23,816 bases of DNA, from assembly GCA_964389305.1 (NCBI GenBank), contig CAYMEK010000066.1:1-23816 (forward strand), written 5' to 3'. Shown piece by piece: positions 1-6,322 of the stretch (positions are counted from its first letter, which is position 1; the number at the start of each line of letters is the position of its first letter). The notes below the pieces were generated by a model. The model did not search any database. It was not told where the DNA came from and saw nothing but the letters and a program-made list of their open reading frames with translations. The stretch comes from CAYMEK01 sp964389305 (lineage in GTDB: Bacteria > Spirochaetota > Spirochaetia > SZUA-6 > DRHE01). Made by a program: the position numbers and the translations under genes.

Positions 1-63
1 ATCGTATATAGTAAGCTCCGGTAGGCTACATTCGGACACGTTCCGGAATACAACCGGGTCAAG

Positions 64-105
64 CTCATAACCCGGAGGTCGCAGGTTCGAGTCCTGCCCC
101 TGCTA
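64..105 (+). tRNA. 3' fragment of tRNA-Met(CAU), probably initiator type
   Basis: Reading 5' to 3': anticodon loop CTCATAA (anticodon CAT at 66-68), 3' anticodon stem CCCGG, variable loop AGGTC, T arm GCAGG-TTCGAGT-CCTGC, acceptor strand CCCTGCT and discriminator A105. CCA is not encoded. A CCGGG at 54-58 could pair with the CCCGG but would leave a 12-base loop, and no D arm or matching 5' acceptor (AGCAGGG) is present upstream. The CCCGG/AGGTC context resembles initiator tRNA more than elongator tRNA. A bare 3' half is what integrases leave at the far end of an element inserted in a tRNA gene; because the terminator follows directly, any such element would lie to the left of the window. Confidence 0.6.
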
Positions 106-120
106 TTTTCCCTGGCACTG

Positions 121-145
121 AGCCCCTCTGAGCGAGGGGCTTTTT
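121..145 (+). terminator. Rho-independent terminator after the tRNA fragment
   Basis: Perfect 8-bp stem AGCCCCTC/GAGGGGCT with a 5-base loop, followed by TTTT. It sits 16 bases after the tRNA discriminator base, so it is probably the original terminator of the tRNA gene. Confidence 0.85.
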
Positions 146-300
146 CGTCTGTCGAATCGCCCGTTGTGGGGTAGCTCACCGGCCCCAATCACTTTGATGT
201 GCTCGGATAGATTGGTTTTTTGGATTTGTTTTGAGGAGTGCTAGCAACCTTCAGTAACCTGCTCGCGGCTTATGAAGGTCGGGGAAGCCGGACTGGAACC

Positions 301-352
301 GGTGATCATCCGGAGACTATCCCTGATCACCCTAATAATAGGACCATTAGGG
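301..352. repeat. Two interlocked inverted repeats next to the RHH gene
   Basis: GGTGATCA (301-308) pairs perfectly with TGATCACC (324-331), and CCCTAAT (330-336) pairs perfectly with ATTAGGG (346-352); the two share two bases. They lie just beyond the stop of the minus-strand RHH gene. There is no T run, so they are not clear terminators; they could be protein-binding sites or remnants. The rest of 146-300 shows no gene I can support. Confidence 0.5.
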
Positions 353-372
353 CAGCCGGTCAGACCTTGCTT

Positions 373-552
373 CTACCTTCGATAGTGCCCCCTCCTGAAT
401 TTATCTGCAGCATCCCTCATGATCTCTTCCCCGACCGTTTCCTTGATGAACTCAAGGACAGACTCGGACATCGTTTTTCCGTGCTCTTTACAGATTTCCT
501 TGAACCGTCGCTTGAGATCGTTGGGGATATTCGACACCCTGATAGTGCTCAC
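373..552 (-). CDS. Small ribbon-helix-helix DNA-binding protein (antitoxin-like)
   Basis: A 59-residue protein starting at GTG (552-550) and ending at TAG (375-373). The N-terminal strand STIRVSNIP followed by two helices (about residues 11-25 and 28-42, with GKTMSES at the turn) is the MetJ/Arc-type ribbon-helix-helix pattern seen in FitA/ParD-like antitoxins. An in-frame TAA lies four codons upstream, so the start must be here; a purine-rich AAGGGGGAG lies about 15 bases before it, somewhat far for a ribosome binding site. No toxin ORF follows: the next 370 bases hold only short frames. It could be an orphan antitoxin left after loss of its toxin, or a small plasmid-type regulator. The fold call is fairly safe; partner and role are unknown. 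Confidence 0.65.
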   Translation of the reverse strand: MSTIRVSNIPNDLKRRFKEICKEHGKTMSESVLEFIKETVGEEIMRDAADKFRRGHYRR

Positions 553-835
553 TTCTCGATTTTAGCTCTCCCCCTTAATCTGTCAAGCGAAATACTTGAA
601 TCTCCAAGTTGGATACTAATCCTAATCCAAGGAATGCACCGGATCGCGGGGAGGTAATTCTCGCCGACTTTGAGCCCATTATACAGGATCGCCGAAATCA
701 GCCACAGGCTGTACAGCCTGAGCAACCTGGAGGGGTTGAACCATGGATACGGAAATCGTCCTACACCCATGTATGCAATAGTGCGCACACAGTTACAGAG
801 AACAAATCGGGATAGTCCGTGACTTACTCCCGCAA

Positions 836-937
836 GTTGAGATCTTCTCCCTGAAAATGTAGAATTTCTATTGCGATGGGTGGAATTTATAAGGTTTTCG
901 CTGGATTATGATGAAAACCGCAGAATATATGTTCTAT
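836..937 (+). repeat. Promoter-bearing repeat, copy A
   Basis: About 100 bp, clearly homologous to 3022-3128. Both copies begin exactly at GTTGAGA and end in a GTT core site (here GTTCTAT, 931-937). Inside are a promoter, then a hairpin GGTTTTC (893-899)/GAAAACC (913-919), then CCGCAGAATATAT directly before the core site. Having core-like ends on both sides suggests an ORF-less cassette or a copied attI/Pc segment of an integron. Confidence 0.75.
837..865 (+). promoter_or_regulatory. Sigma70-type promoter in repeat A
   Basis: TTGAGA (837-842), 17-base spacer, TAGAAT (860-865). The same hexamers and the same spacing are kept in copy B although the spacer bases differ at many positions, which argues that the promoter is under selection. 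It would drive rightward transcription into the cassettes. Confidence 0.65.
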
Positions 938-1316
938 TCCGTCAGGGATTGTTGTTCTTTGAATGTATCATTCTTTACAATTTAAAGATTGGAGGTTGGA
1001 TTCATTCATAATCTAGTAATATTACCCCCACACACAGAAATGTCCACGCCTTCCTGTACAAAGAAAAATGGGTTGACCTACATTTGCTTTCTTTGCACAT
1101 TGACCAAACATACCCCTGCCCCTATAGCCCGCGCCTATGCCAACGCTTGGTCATTCCTACATATCCCGTCATGGGTGTATCTGTCACTCTAAAGGTGATC
1201 GGTATACGAAATAGAACATGTCGTTGGCCCCGAACGCTAGGGTTCTATAGATGACAAAGGCAACAATAGCTAATCCAATCACGTCCTTTGTTGCGGAGCG
1301 ACGGGTCAACTAAGCG
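932..1316 (+). other. ORF-poor gene cassette between repeat A and attC1
   Basis: This stretch begins after G931 of GTTCTAT and ends with the attC site whose R'' box is ATAGAAC, the exact reverse complement, so it behaves as one cassette. I see no convincing protein. The only frame of note (989-1192, 67 codons from TTG) has no recognisable domain; a GGAGG at 991-995 sits 8 bases before an in-frame ATT at 1004. It may be a non-coding cassette or carry an unrecognised small protein. The region 553-835 before repeat A also shows no supported gene. Confidence 0.45.
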
Positions 1317-1322
1317 TTGGGC
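1211..1322 (+). other. attC recombination site 1 (long, about 112 bp)
   Basis: R'' ATAGAAC (1211-1217), 5-base spacer, L'' GTTGGCCC (1223-1230); on the other side L' GGGTCAAC (1303-1310), 5-base spacer, R' GTTGGGC (1316-1322). L'' and L' pair with one mismatch. The inner part can also fold (ACAAAGG with CCTTTGT). The R''/own-R' match to GTTCTAT at 931 is perfect. This is the architecture of integron attC sites of the longer kind. Confidence 0.7.
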
Positions 1323-1373
1323 GGTAAGACGTATGTCAATTACCGTATACCGAGCGCATCACAAGGAGATGCG

Positions 1374-2111
1374 ATGAGAGCCTTTATTTCAAAGTTATTT
1401 CGGTGGCAGCTTTCCCGCGAGACGCTTGTAGCTCTCGTTGCTGGAATTGTTGTGATTGGTTTGTCAGCAGCAAGGCTACCTTTCTACAGGCACTGGCCCT
1501 GGGTCAGTATTGCGATTCGAGATATTGGGCAAATCTTCTTCGTGGGTATCCTGTTTCCGCTGATATACATTCAACGGTCCGGCAAAGGATGGGCCATGTT
1601 TGGTTTTAGTTTCAAGAAGTGGCCGATCTTTATCGCGATCAACCTTGTCCTCGGACTGTTTTTATTCCTTATGCTTTTGTCCGAGAGTCCGCCTCCAGCA
1701 GATTTTAATCTCAATGCGCCAACTATATGGTCAGCGGCTTACGTGATGTTGGCGTTATGTTTCGAGTTGGTCTTCTTTTACGCTTTCCTGAGGAACCTGT
1801 TTGAACAAGCTCTCGGCATCGTGCCTGCGATTATTTTGACTGCTCTATTCTATGCCTTTCATCATATAGGATTCCAACCTGAATATGGTAAGTTGATTTT
1901 TGTCGGCCTTCTTTACGCCACGGTATATCGAATAGGAAACAGCGCCTTGTTGATTTACCCATTCTTCCTGGGAGTAGGTGGACTCTATGACGTACTTATC
2001 CAGTCTCAAGTAGTTACGCCCATTCTACACCCAGAAGTACGCACGTTGTATCTGGCTGGGGCTTTCATGTTGACAGTCGTTTGGTTTTACAAAAAAATAC
2101 AAGCACATTAG
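1374..2111 (+). CDS. CPBP-like integral membrane protein with degenerate protease motif
   Basis: A 245-residue membrane protein with about seven hydrophobic segments. I chose ATG 1374 because AAGGAGAT lies at 1363-1370; the longer frame would start inside the attC core site. The segment FELVFFYAFLR (E131) matches motif 1 of the CPBP/Abi family (EExxxR), but the second Glu is Leu and the Arg is Tyr. Motif 2 is present as FHHIGF (H163, H164), while motif 3 (HxxxN/D) is reduced to a region around D206. CPBP proteins are membrane metal-independent proteases, including Rce1-type CAAX proteases and bacteriocin-immunity proteins. The lost residues suggest a scaffold, an immunity protein or an inactive relative. 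It is the sole gene of its cassette, between attC1 and attC2, and would be read from a cassette-array promoter. Confidence 0.65.
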   Translation: MRAFISKLFRWQLSRETLVALVAGIVVIGLSAARLPFYRHWPWVSIAIRDIGQIFFVGILFPLIYIQRSGKGWAMFGFSFKKWPIFIAINLVLGLFLFLMLLSESPPPADFNLNAPTIWSAAYVMLALCFELVFFYAFLRNLFEQALGIVPAIILTALFYAFHHIGFQPEYGKLIFVGLLYATVYRIGNSALLIYPFFLGVGGLYDVLIQSQVVTPILHPEVRTLYLAGAFMLTVVWFYKKIQAH

Positions 2112-2119
2112 CAGTTGCC

Positions 2120-2189
2120 GACCAACACGCGCTTTCAGCCGACATGCTCCGCTCCGCTGCGCGTGCGGCTGAAGCGCGAGCTGTTATGT
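2120..2189 (+). other. attC recombination site 2 (about 70 bp)
   Basis: R'' GACCAAC (2120-2126), one mismatch from the reverse complement of the cassette's own core GTTGGGC. The arm GCGCTTTCAGCCG (2129-2141) pairs with CGGCTGAAGCGC (2166-2177), leaving one extra T on the left arm, the extrahelical base that sets strand choice in attC. R' is GTTATGT (2183-2189). This is the most classical attC in the window. Confidence 0.85.
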
Positions 2190-2207
2190 GTCCCGAGAGG
2201 TGGTTCG

Positions 2208-2801
2208 ATGAAACTCAAAATAACACCGAACTACGAGCCAATCACTGAGAAAGAGTTCTGCTGTGTTCCGGCAGTGCTCCAGATGATCCAAACCAGACGC
2301 GGGTTCGACTGTCTTTCCCAAGATGATATTGGATACCAACTAGGTCTGATTGTGCCGAAAGAACTGGAGCGCCTGTTTGAGCGGGTTCGCACCGGTCCAG
2401 AGCCAAAAGCAGGTTATGGCACGCAGACGTCGAAAGAAGAATTCTCAATTGCAGGTTATTTTCGCCGTAATGGCTTGCCACTCAAACTAGTGAAGACACG
2501 ACCTCACTCTCTTGACGAACTACACTCCCAACTTACTGTCTCAATCCAGAACGGCGACGACATTATTATTTGCTACAACAGTCGACTTCTTTTTGGAGAT
2601 GGCGACAATGAGCATGTTTCTCTAGTCCAGAAGTTAGACTTGGAAACCAGGCATCTTCTCGTAGTAGATCCCGCGATCGATGTTCCAAAACTGCGTGAGA
2701 CGACTCTGGACCGGCTGTACGAAGTCTTAAATGCACATGATGTAAGCGATCATGGTGGACTATGGATTGTGTCGTCGAGAACACAAACAAGCGAGCAGTA
2801 G
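2208..2801 (+). CDS. C39/papain-like cysteine peptidase-fold protein
   Basis: A 197-residue protein without signal peptide or membrane segment. The start at ATG 2208 has GAGAGGTGG at 2195-2203. FCCVPAVLQMI (C18/C19) matches the catalytic-Cys helix of C39-like peptidases; NEHVSLV (H136) and LLVVDPA (D154) fit the His and Asp of the triad, with the usual beta-strand pattern around them. The order and spacing agree with single-domain C39-like proteins of about 200 residues, such as those related to BtrH-type acyltransferases or peptidases. No partner gene is in the cassette. It could cut a peptide, transfer an acyl group, or act on a phage or toxin protein; the substrate cannot be read from the sequence. 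Confidence 0.6.
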   Translation: MKLKITPNYEPITEKEFCCVPAVLQMIQTRRGFDCLSQDDIGYQLGLIVPKELERLFERVRTGPEPKAGYGTQTSKEEFSIAGYFRRNGLPLKLVKTRPHSLDELHSQLTVSIQNGDDIIICYNSRLLFGDGDNEHVSLVQKLDLETRHLLVVDPAIDVPKLRETTLDRLYEVLNAHDVSDHGGLWIVSSRTQTSEQ

Positions 2802-2810
2802 ATACGGGCC

Positions 2811-2908
2811 ACATAACCCATATAAGGCTTCAGCAAGTCAAGAGACAAATCTTCCCCTGACAACAAGGCGCAACCGCCGCGGGCGGCGCGGCGCCTCTAC
2901 GATTAGCT
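2811..2908 (+). other. Probable attC site 3, degenerate right end
   Basis: R'' ACATAAC (2811-2817) is the exact reverse complement of the upstream cassette's own core GTTATGT. A 5-base spacer and AAGGC follow. On the right, GGCGCCT, a 5-base spacer and ATTAGCT (2902-2908) could be L' and a worn R' (A for the key G). The centre holds a strong GC hairpin: AGGCGC (2866-2871)/GCGCCT (2891-2896) enclosing CCGCC/GGCGG. The left half is convincing; the right half is not certain. The following 2909-3021 shows nothing I can name. Confidence 0.5.
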
Positions 2909-3021
2909 TTTCCACGGCCTCGGGGTGGGGAGCGATGAGTCCCTGGCTCCAAAGTGCTGTGGGGATAGAACCCGTCAACGCCCTTGAGGTGCTACGGATG
3001 GACGCATTCCTGACATAGCGA

Positions 3022-3128
3022 GTTGAGAACTTTTCCGGCAGACTGTAGAATCTAGATTGCGGCGACGGGTGGAATTTCTAAGGGTTTTACTGGATTATAA
3101 TAAAAACCGCAGAATATATATGTTAGAC
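3022..3128 (+). repeat. Promoter-bearing repeat, copy B
   Basis: Homologous to 836-937 over its whole length, with matching start (GTTGAGA), promoter, hairpin GGTTTT (3083-3088)/AAAACC (3103-3108) and the CCGCAGAATATATAT end leading into core GTTAGAC (3122-3128). Small indels and many substitutions separate the copies, so the duplication is not recent. It places a promoter 108 bases upstream of the next cassette gene. Confidence 0.75.
3023..3051 (+). promoter_or_regulatory. Sigma70-type promoter in repeat B
   Basis: TTGAGA (3023-3028), 17-base spacer, TAGAAT (3046-3051), the same hexamers and spacing as copy A. It faces the two-TM protein gene at 3159. Confidence 0.65.
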
Positions 3129-3158
3129 GGTCGGAATTTATTGGGGGAGGAAGAATAG

Positions 3159-3674
3159 ATGGATCCTAGTAATGTTGCAGGCTTTGGTGCTGGTATAGGT
3201 AAAGTCTTTGTCGAAGCCTTAGCCAAAGCCACCGAAGATAAGAAAACTTACACAGAAAAGCTAGAAGAAGCAAAAGGAACGAAGGTTTATAAGTACGTAT
3301 TGCTTATAAATGTTTCATCACTTGAGGCATATGTAGCCCAGACACGCATACAAGCTGAGCAAAGTTTTAAGTTAAGTAAAGTGGTGGCGATTGTTGGCTT
3401 TGGATTACTGTCTGTTGGGGTCATCCTTGGAATCATTACCGCTTTTTTGAATATCAAAAGTGGACTTAATGCAGCTTATCTTTCCGCCATCGCTGGTGTG
3501 CTAACGGAATTCATATCGGGAGTTTTTTTCTATCTCTACAATAAAACCCTACAGCAAATCAATATTTTTCATGACAGTCTGATTGAAATGCAGAAATTAT
3601 CGATGGAATACATATCAAAGTACACTGAGGAACAAACGAAGGAAACGAATAAAGGGGTAGAAGCATCATCATAA
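3159..3674 (+). CDS. Two-TM protein resembling the TRADD-N-associated membrane domain
   Basis: A 171-residue protein; GGGGGAGG lies a few bases before ATG 3159. Residues 1-70 are soluble and partly helical and end in QAEQSFKLS. TM1 spans about 74-97 and TM2 about 107-127. The pattern QAxxSF before TM1, AGVLTEFIS in TM2, then FFYLYNKTLQQINIFHDSL after it is what I recall for the TRADD-N-associated two-TM domain described in bacterial and cyanobacterial conflict systems, where it is thought to act at the membrane after invader sensing. The C-terminal 45 residues form an amphipathic helix with a charged tail. It is alone in its cassette (core GTTAGAC at 3122, R'' GTCTAAC at 3710) directly behind promoter copy B. 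Family assignment is by memory of the pattern; the role is inferred. Confidence 0.6.
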   Translation: MDPSNVAGFGAGIGKVFVEALAKATEDKKTYTEKLEEAKGTKVYKYVLLINVSSLEAYVAQTRIQAEQSFKLSKVVAIVGFGLLSVGVILGIITAFLNIKSGLNAAYLSAIAGVLTEFISGVFFYLYNKTLQQINIFHDSLIEMQKLSMEYISKYTEEQTKETNKGVEASS

Positions 3675-3709
3675 GCAATGAAGGCCACGGAAAATGAGGA
3701 AGTCGAACT

Positions 3710-3771
3710 GTCTAACAAAGCTAATTCAGCCAACACAAAATAGCCGCGCGGCTGATCAGCTACATTTAGAC
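3710..3771 (+). other. attC recombination site 4 (about 62 bp)
   Basis: R'' GTCTAAC (3710-3716) is the exact reverse complement of the cassette's own core GTTAGAC at 3122. AGCTAATTCAGCC pairs with GGCTGATCAGCT with one extra base on the left arm. R' reads TTTAGAC (3765-3771), with T where the cleaved G should be, so the site looks worn. The following 3772-4011 holds no supported gene (a 33-codon frame at 3823 has no recognisable match). Confidence 0.75.
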
Positions 3772-4011
3772 CAGGAGGGGTTGCTCAAAGAGGAGCTTGG
3801 AGTTCTAACAGTTTGAAGCAGAATGTCGAAGCCTCTTTCCTGCAGGCCGATAAACATCGTAAAGGAGTTCATCGTGGAGTACACTGGCGAAGAGAAACGC
3901 CTGGGGCCGGAGAGTGTATCCTGACGATGCTTTCGAACAACCACTCCTGCTGCTTCCGGCTCCTTCGCCACACTACTCCTCGTACCTGAAAGGATCAACT
4001 GGGTGCGGGCG

Positions 4012-4028
4012 CCGCAGAATATATATTA
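4012..4028 (+). repeat. Partial third copy of the repeat (right end only)
   Basis: CCGCAGAATATATAT followed by TAG matches the last bases of repeats A and B at their core site; the promoter and hairpin parts are absent. It may mark another, degraded cassette junction (A^TTAGCC) upstream of the beta-lactamase-fold gene. Confidence 0.5.
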
Positions 4029-4104
4029 GCCAGACGGAGAAGCATCGGGTTTTCCCTTCCCGATCCGTTGTCTTGAGCGCCCGCATGAAAGGAGTATTGC
4101 CGCT

Positions 4105-5340
4105 ATGAACGCTTCGCGGAAGAACGACGATACACTGAGGCTCAACCTGCTGAAGAGCATCGCCCGCTACTGCCCGTTCCGTGTCAAAGGACTCCAGCCA
4201 ATCTTGGTCTTGTTCGCCAGTGTGTTTCTGATTCTAGCGGACATGGTAGGATGCAGTCCTAAGGCTGAAAACCTCGAAAGTGTCGAATACGCACCGCTGC
4301 GCAGGAATGACTGGCCGGTGTCGACGCCTGCGGAGCAGGGGCTGGATCCAGCTCTCGTGGCGCGGTTTTATCAGAATGCGGCCGAGCTGGAGACCCTGTA
4401 TGGGCTGCTGATCGTGAAAAACGGCTATCTGATCGCCGAGAAGTACTTCAACAAGGGCTCGATTGGGCAGGTGTCCGGCCGGCAGTCGGCGACGAAGAGT
4501 TTCACCTCGGCATTGGTCGGGATCGCACTGGACCAGGGATACCTGACAAGCGTTGATCAGAAGATGATTGAGTTCTTCCCGGAGCTCGCCGGAAAGATAA
4601 CCGATCCCAGAAAGAACCAGATCACTGTCCGGCACCTGCTGCAGATGCGGGGCGGTTACCCCGACGAGGAGGAGGTGGCTCCGTATCTTGAGCTTCTTTT
4701 CTTTCGGGACAATTGGCACTGGCTGCCCCACATCGTTGATTTCCCTCTCGTCAGCGATCCGGGAACCAAGTTCAACTACAGTAATCTGACCTCTCATCTC
4801 CTTGGGGTGATCGTGGCCCGGGCCTGCGGCACCCATCTAAAGTCCTTCGCCCAGCAGTATCTTTTCTCGCCGATGAACGCTACGGTGGGCAATTGGACCA
4901 CCGACGCGGACGGCTACAACTGGGGCTGGGGGGAGATGTACATTACGGCTCGCGACATGGCCAAGTTCGGGCTGTTGTATTTGGGCGGAGGTGAATACGA
5001 GGGGAAACGAGTCCTGTCAGCCGAATGGGTTACAGACTCGTTGAAACGATTCTCGGAAAATATCAAGAGGGGTGGCTGGATCACCAGCAGGTACGGCTCC
5101 TTCCGCAATCTCGGGTACGGCTATCAGTGGTGGTCCGCCAAGGTAGGGAAGCATCGTTTCGACTACGTGTGTGGCCATGGCGCAAATTACATCATTCTGC
5201 TACAAGAGCTCGACATGATCATCGTCACGACCGCGGATCCTCTGTACGGCCCGGAGTTGGCCGGGGCGGGAGGCTGGAAATATGAAGGGGCAATCAACAA
5301 AGTGATGGGCAGGTTCATTGACTCATTGCCGAGGAAATGA
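4105..5340 (+). CDS. Class C beta-lactamase-fold serine hydrolase, predicted lipoprotein
   Basis: A 411-residue protein of the beta-lactamase/transpeptidase-like family (Pfam PF00144). A hydrophobic segment at 31-48 ends in DMVGC, with Cys50 as a possible lipid-modified residue, so it likely faces the periplasm on a membrane anchor. The SxxK nucleophile motif is in RQSATKSF, the YxN motif in NYSNLTSH, and a CGHGAN segment stands in for the KTG box. This HxG form is common in esterases and peptidases of the family, so beta-lactam hydrolysis should not be assumed. AAAGGAGT precedes ATG 4105, and a 7-codon frame starting at 4084 ends in TGA overlapping the start (ATGA), giving possible coupling. 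No attC follows; the next bases run into a decayed gene. Confidence 0.75.
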   Translation: MNASRKNDDTLRLNLLKSIARYCPFRVKGLQPILVLFASVFLILADMVGCSPKAENLESVEYAPLRRNDWPVSTPAEQGLDPALVARFYQNAAELETLYGLLIVKNGYLIAEKYFNKGSIGQVSGRQSATKSFTSALVGIALDQGYLTSVDQKMIEFFPELAGKITDPRKNQITVRHLLQMRGGYPDEEEVAPYLELLFFRDNWHWLPHIVDFPLVSDPGTKFNYSNLTSHLLGVIVARACGTHLKSFAQQYLFSPMNATVGNWTTDADGYNWGWGEMYITARDMAKFGLLYLGGGEYEGKRVLSAEWVTDSLKRFSENIKRGGWITSRYGSFRNLGYGYQWWSAKVGKHRFDYVCGHGANYIILLQELDMIIVTTADPLYGPELAGAGGWKYEGAINKVMGRFIDSLPRK

Positions 5341-5371
5341 ACTATGGAGGATAACTTGCCCAATACGCTAA

Positions 5372-5943
5372 TCAGTGCTGGAATCCAGTGAATTCGCGGT
5401 AAAGGTGGCGCTAGTGGAGCAACGGTCTGTAGATATCTTATGGTCTGGAATCAAACTTCTTAGGGCCCGGATTCGCGAATTTTTCATTCTTATTGCCGTA
5501 TGGTACCTCCCGGTACGCTTGCTCCAGTTTCTTTAAAATCGTCTCTTCTTGGTCCGTTTCTCGTTGGTACGGCTTGATCCCCTGATCGATGCAGTGATCT
5601 TAAGACTTCTTTACGGACTCATTGCCGTGGCTGTCGTTGATTTTGCACTGCGGCACTATAAGGCCGTCGACGGGGTCTCTCAACCATTGGCTGCACCCAG
5701 GGCCGCCTGGGTCTCTGGGATTCGGACTCTAGTGGTATCGATAATGGCCGCCGTTCCTCTCGCGCTCATCAAGATAATCGAGTATATTCACCGCGACGAA
5801 GTCCGATACTGTACCTCTTGGGATACCTCCTGTTCTCTGTGCCCGTTGGTCTTTCGATTGCGCTCCGCGGCGTCGTCGCCGTCGAAATCTACTCAGTATC
5901 TGATCAGGAAGCCACGGAATCAGCACGGGATGACGCACCATAA
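5372..5943 (+). pseudogene. Decayed multi-pass membrane protein gene
   Basis: One reading frame gives hydrophobic segments such as REFFILIAVWYLPVRLLQFL, is interrupted by TAA at 5534-5536, resumes with RLLYGLIAVAVVDFALRHY and IMAAVPLALIKIIEYI, and then loses sense near 5803. Shifting frame at 5806 restores YLLGYLLFSVPVGLSIALRG up to TAA 5941-5943. One internal stop plus one frameshift in an otherwise coherent four- to five-TM protein indicates a pseudogene. The start of the YLP segment recalls YciC/glycerophosphodiesterase membrane-domain proteins, but I would not name it. No start codon with a good ribosome binding site is visible. Sequencing error could account for part of the damage. Confidence 0.5.
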
Positions 5944-5984
5944 CACAATTCCCGTTCCTCCCCAATAGCCACGCAATGCCGGAG

Positions 5985-6225
5985 GTAGTGTAAATTCCTT
6001 TCTGTAAAATCGGTATCTGGTTTTTGAAAACTTAAAGAGAAGGACTTGAAAGAAGTGGGTCAATCAGTGCTCCATGTGAATACAACCAAATAAACACGAG
6101 GAGTAACCGATGACCCACAATCCCAGTCTACCCTGTTCGAAGGCGTGATGGAAGCACTCTCTGAGCACGATTCAGAAGGAATCGCTCGGGCCCTGTCCAT
6201 CATCCTCAACGCGGCCATGCAAAAG
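5985..6225 (+). mobile_element. Left-end remnant of an insertion sequence (IS256-like transposase N-terminus)
   Basis: GTGTAAATTCCTTTCTGTAA near 5986 resembles the terminal sequence of IS256-family elements. GAGGAG at 6099 precedes ATG 6110, whose frame stops after 12 codons; shifting by one base between about 6125 and 6130 gives STLFEGVMEALSEHDSEG and ARALSIILNAAMQ, the type of N-terminal helix seen in IS256-type transposases. After AAMQ the likeness ends, so the element is both frameshifted and cut off, and vapBC follows. The family call is tentative; a degraded transposase start is more likely than not. Confidence 0.5.
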
Positions 6226-6322
6226 GGAATCACTGATGCGGCATGGCAGCTTATCTCGTCGTTGTACGGCACCAGCTTGCTTATGGCAATAACGATACCC
6301 TCTGCGATAGATTCTCGTTCAA

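Noticed and set aside
54..105. Intron-bearing initiator tRNA
   Set aside because: A group I intron would need a 5' exon ending in U and a D arm upstream; neither is present, and the preceding bases do not resemble a tRNA 5' half.
238..657. A 139-codon plus-strand frame
   Set aside because: It is largely antisense to the ribbon-helix-helix gene and makes no sensible protein.
549..788. A 79-codon minus-strand frame ending at the RHH gene start (TGA overlaps GTG)
   Set aside because: No recognisable domain, no ribosome binding site, odd composition; the overlap alone is not enough.
609..815. A frame with RGEVILADFEPI, reminiscent of the start of MazF/PemK toxins
   Set aside because: Likeness covers about 15 residues only; the rest has no MazF features and no antitoxin precedes it. 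At most a remnant.
4105..5340. Calling this a beta-lactamase resistance gene
   Set aside because: It has SxxK and YxN but HxG instead of KTG and a lipoprotein-type leader, which fits the wider serine hydrolase family.
5372..5410. An attC site after the beta-lactamase-fold gene
   Set aside because: CTGGA/TCCAG can pair but no R''/R' boxes with the proper spacing are found, so array membership of that gene is unproven.
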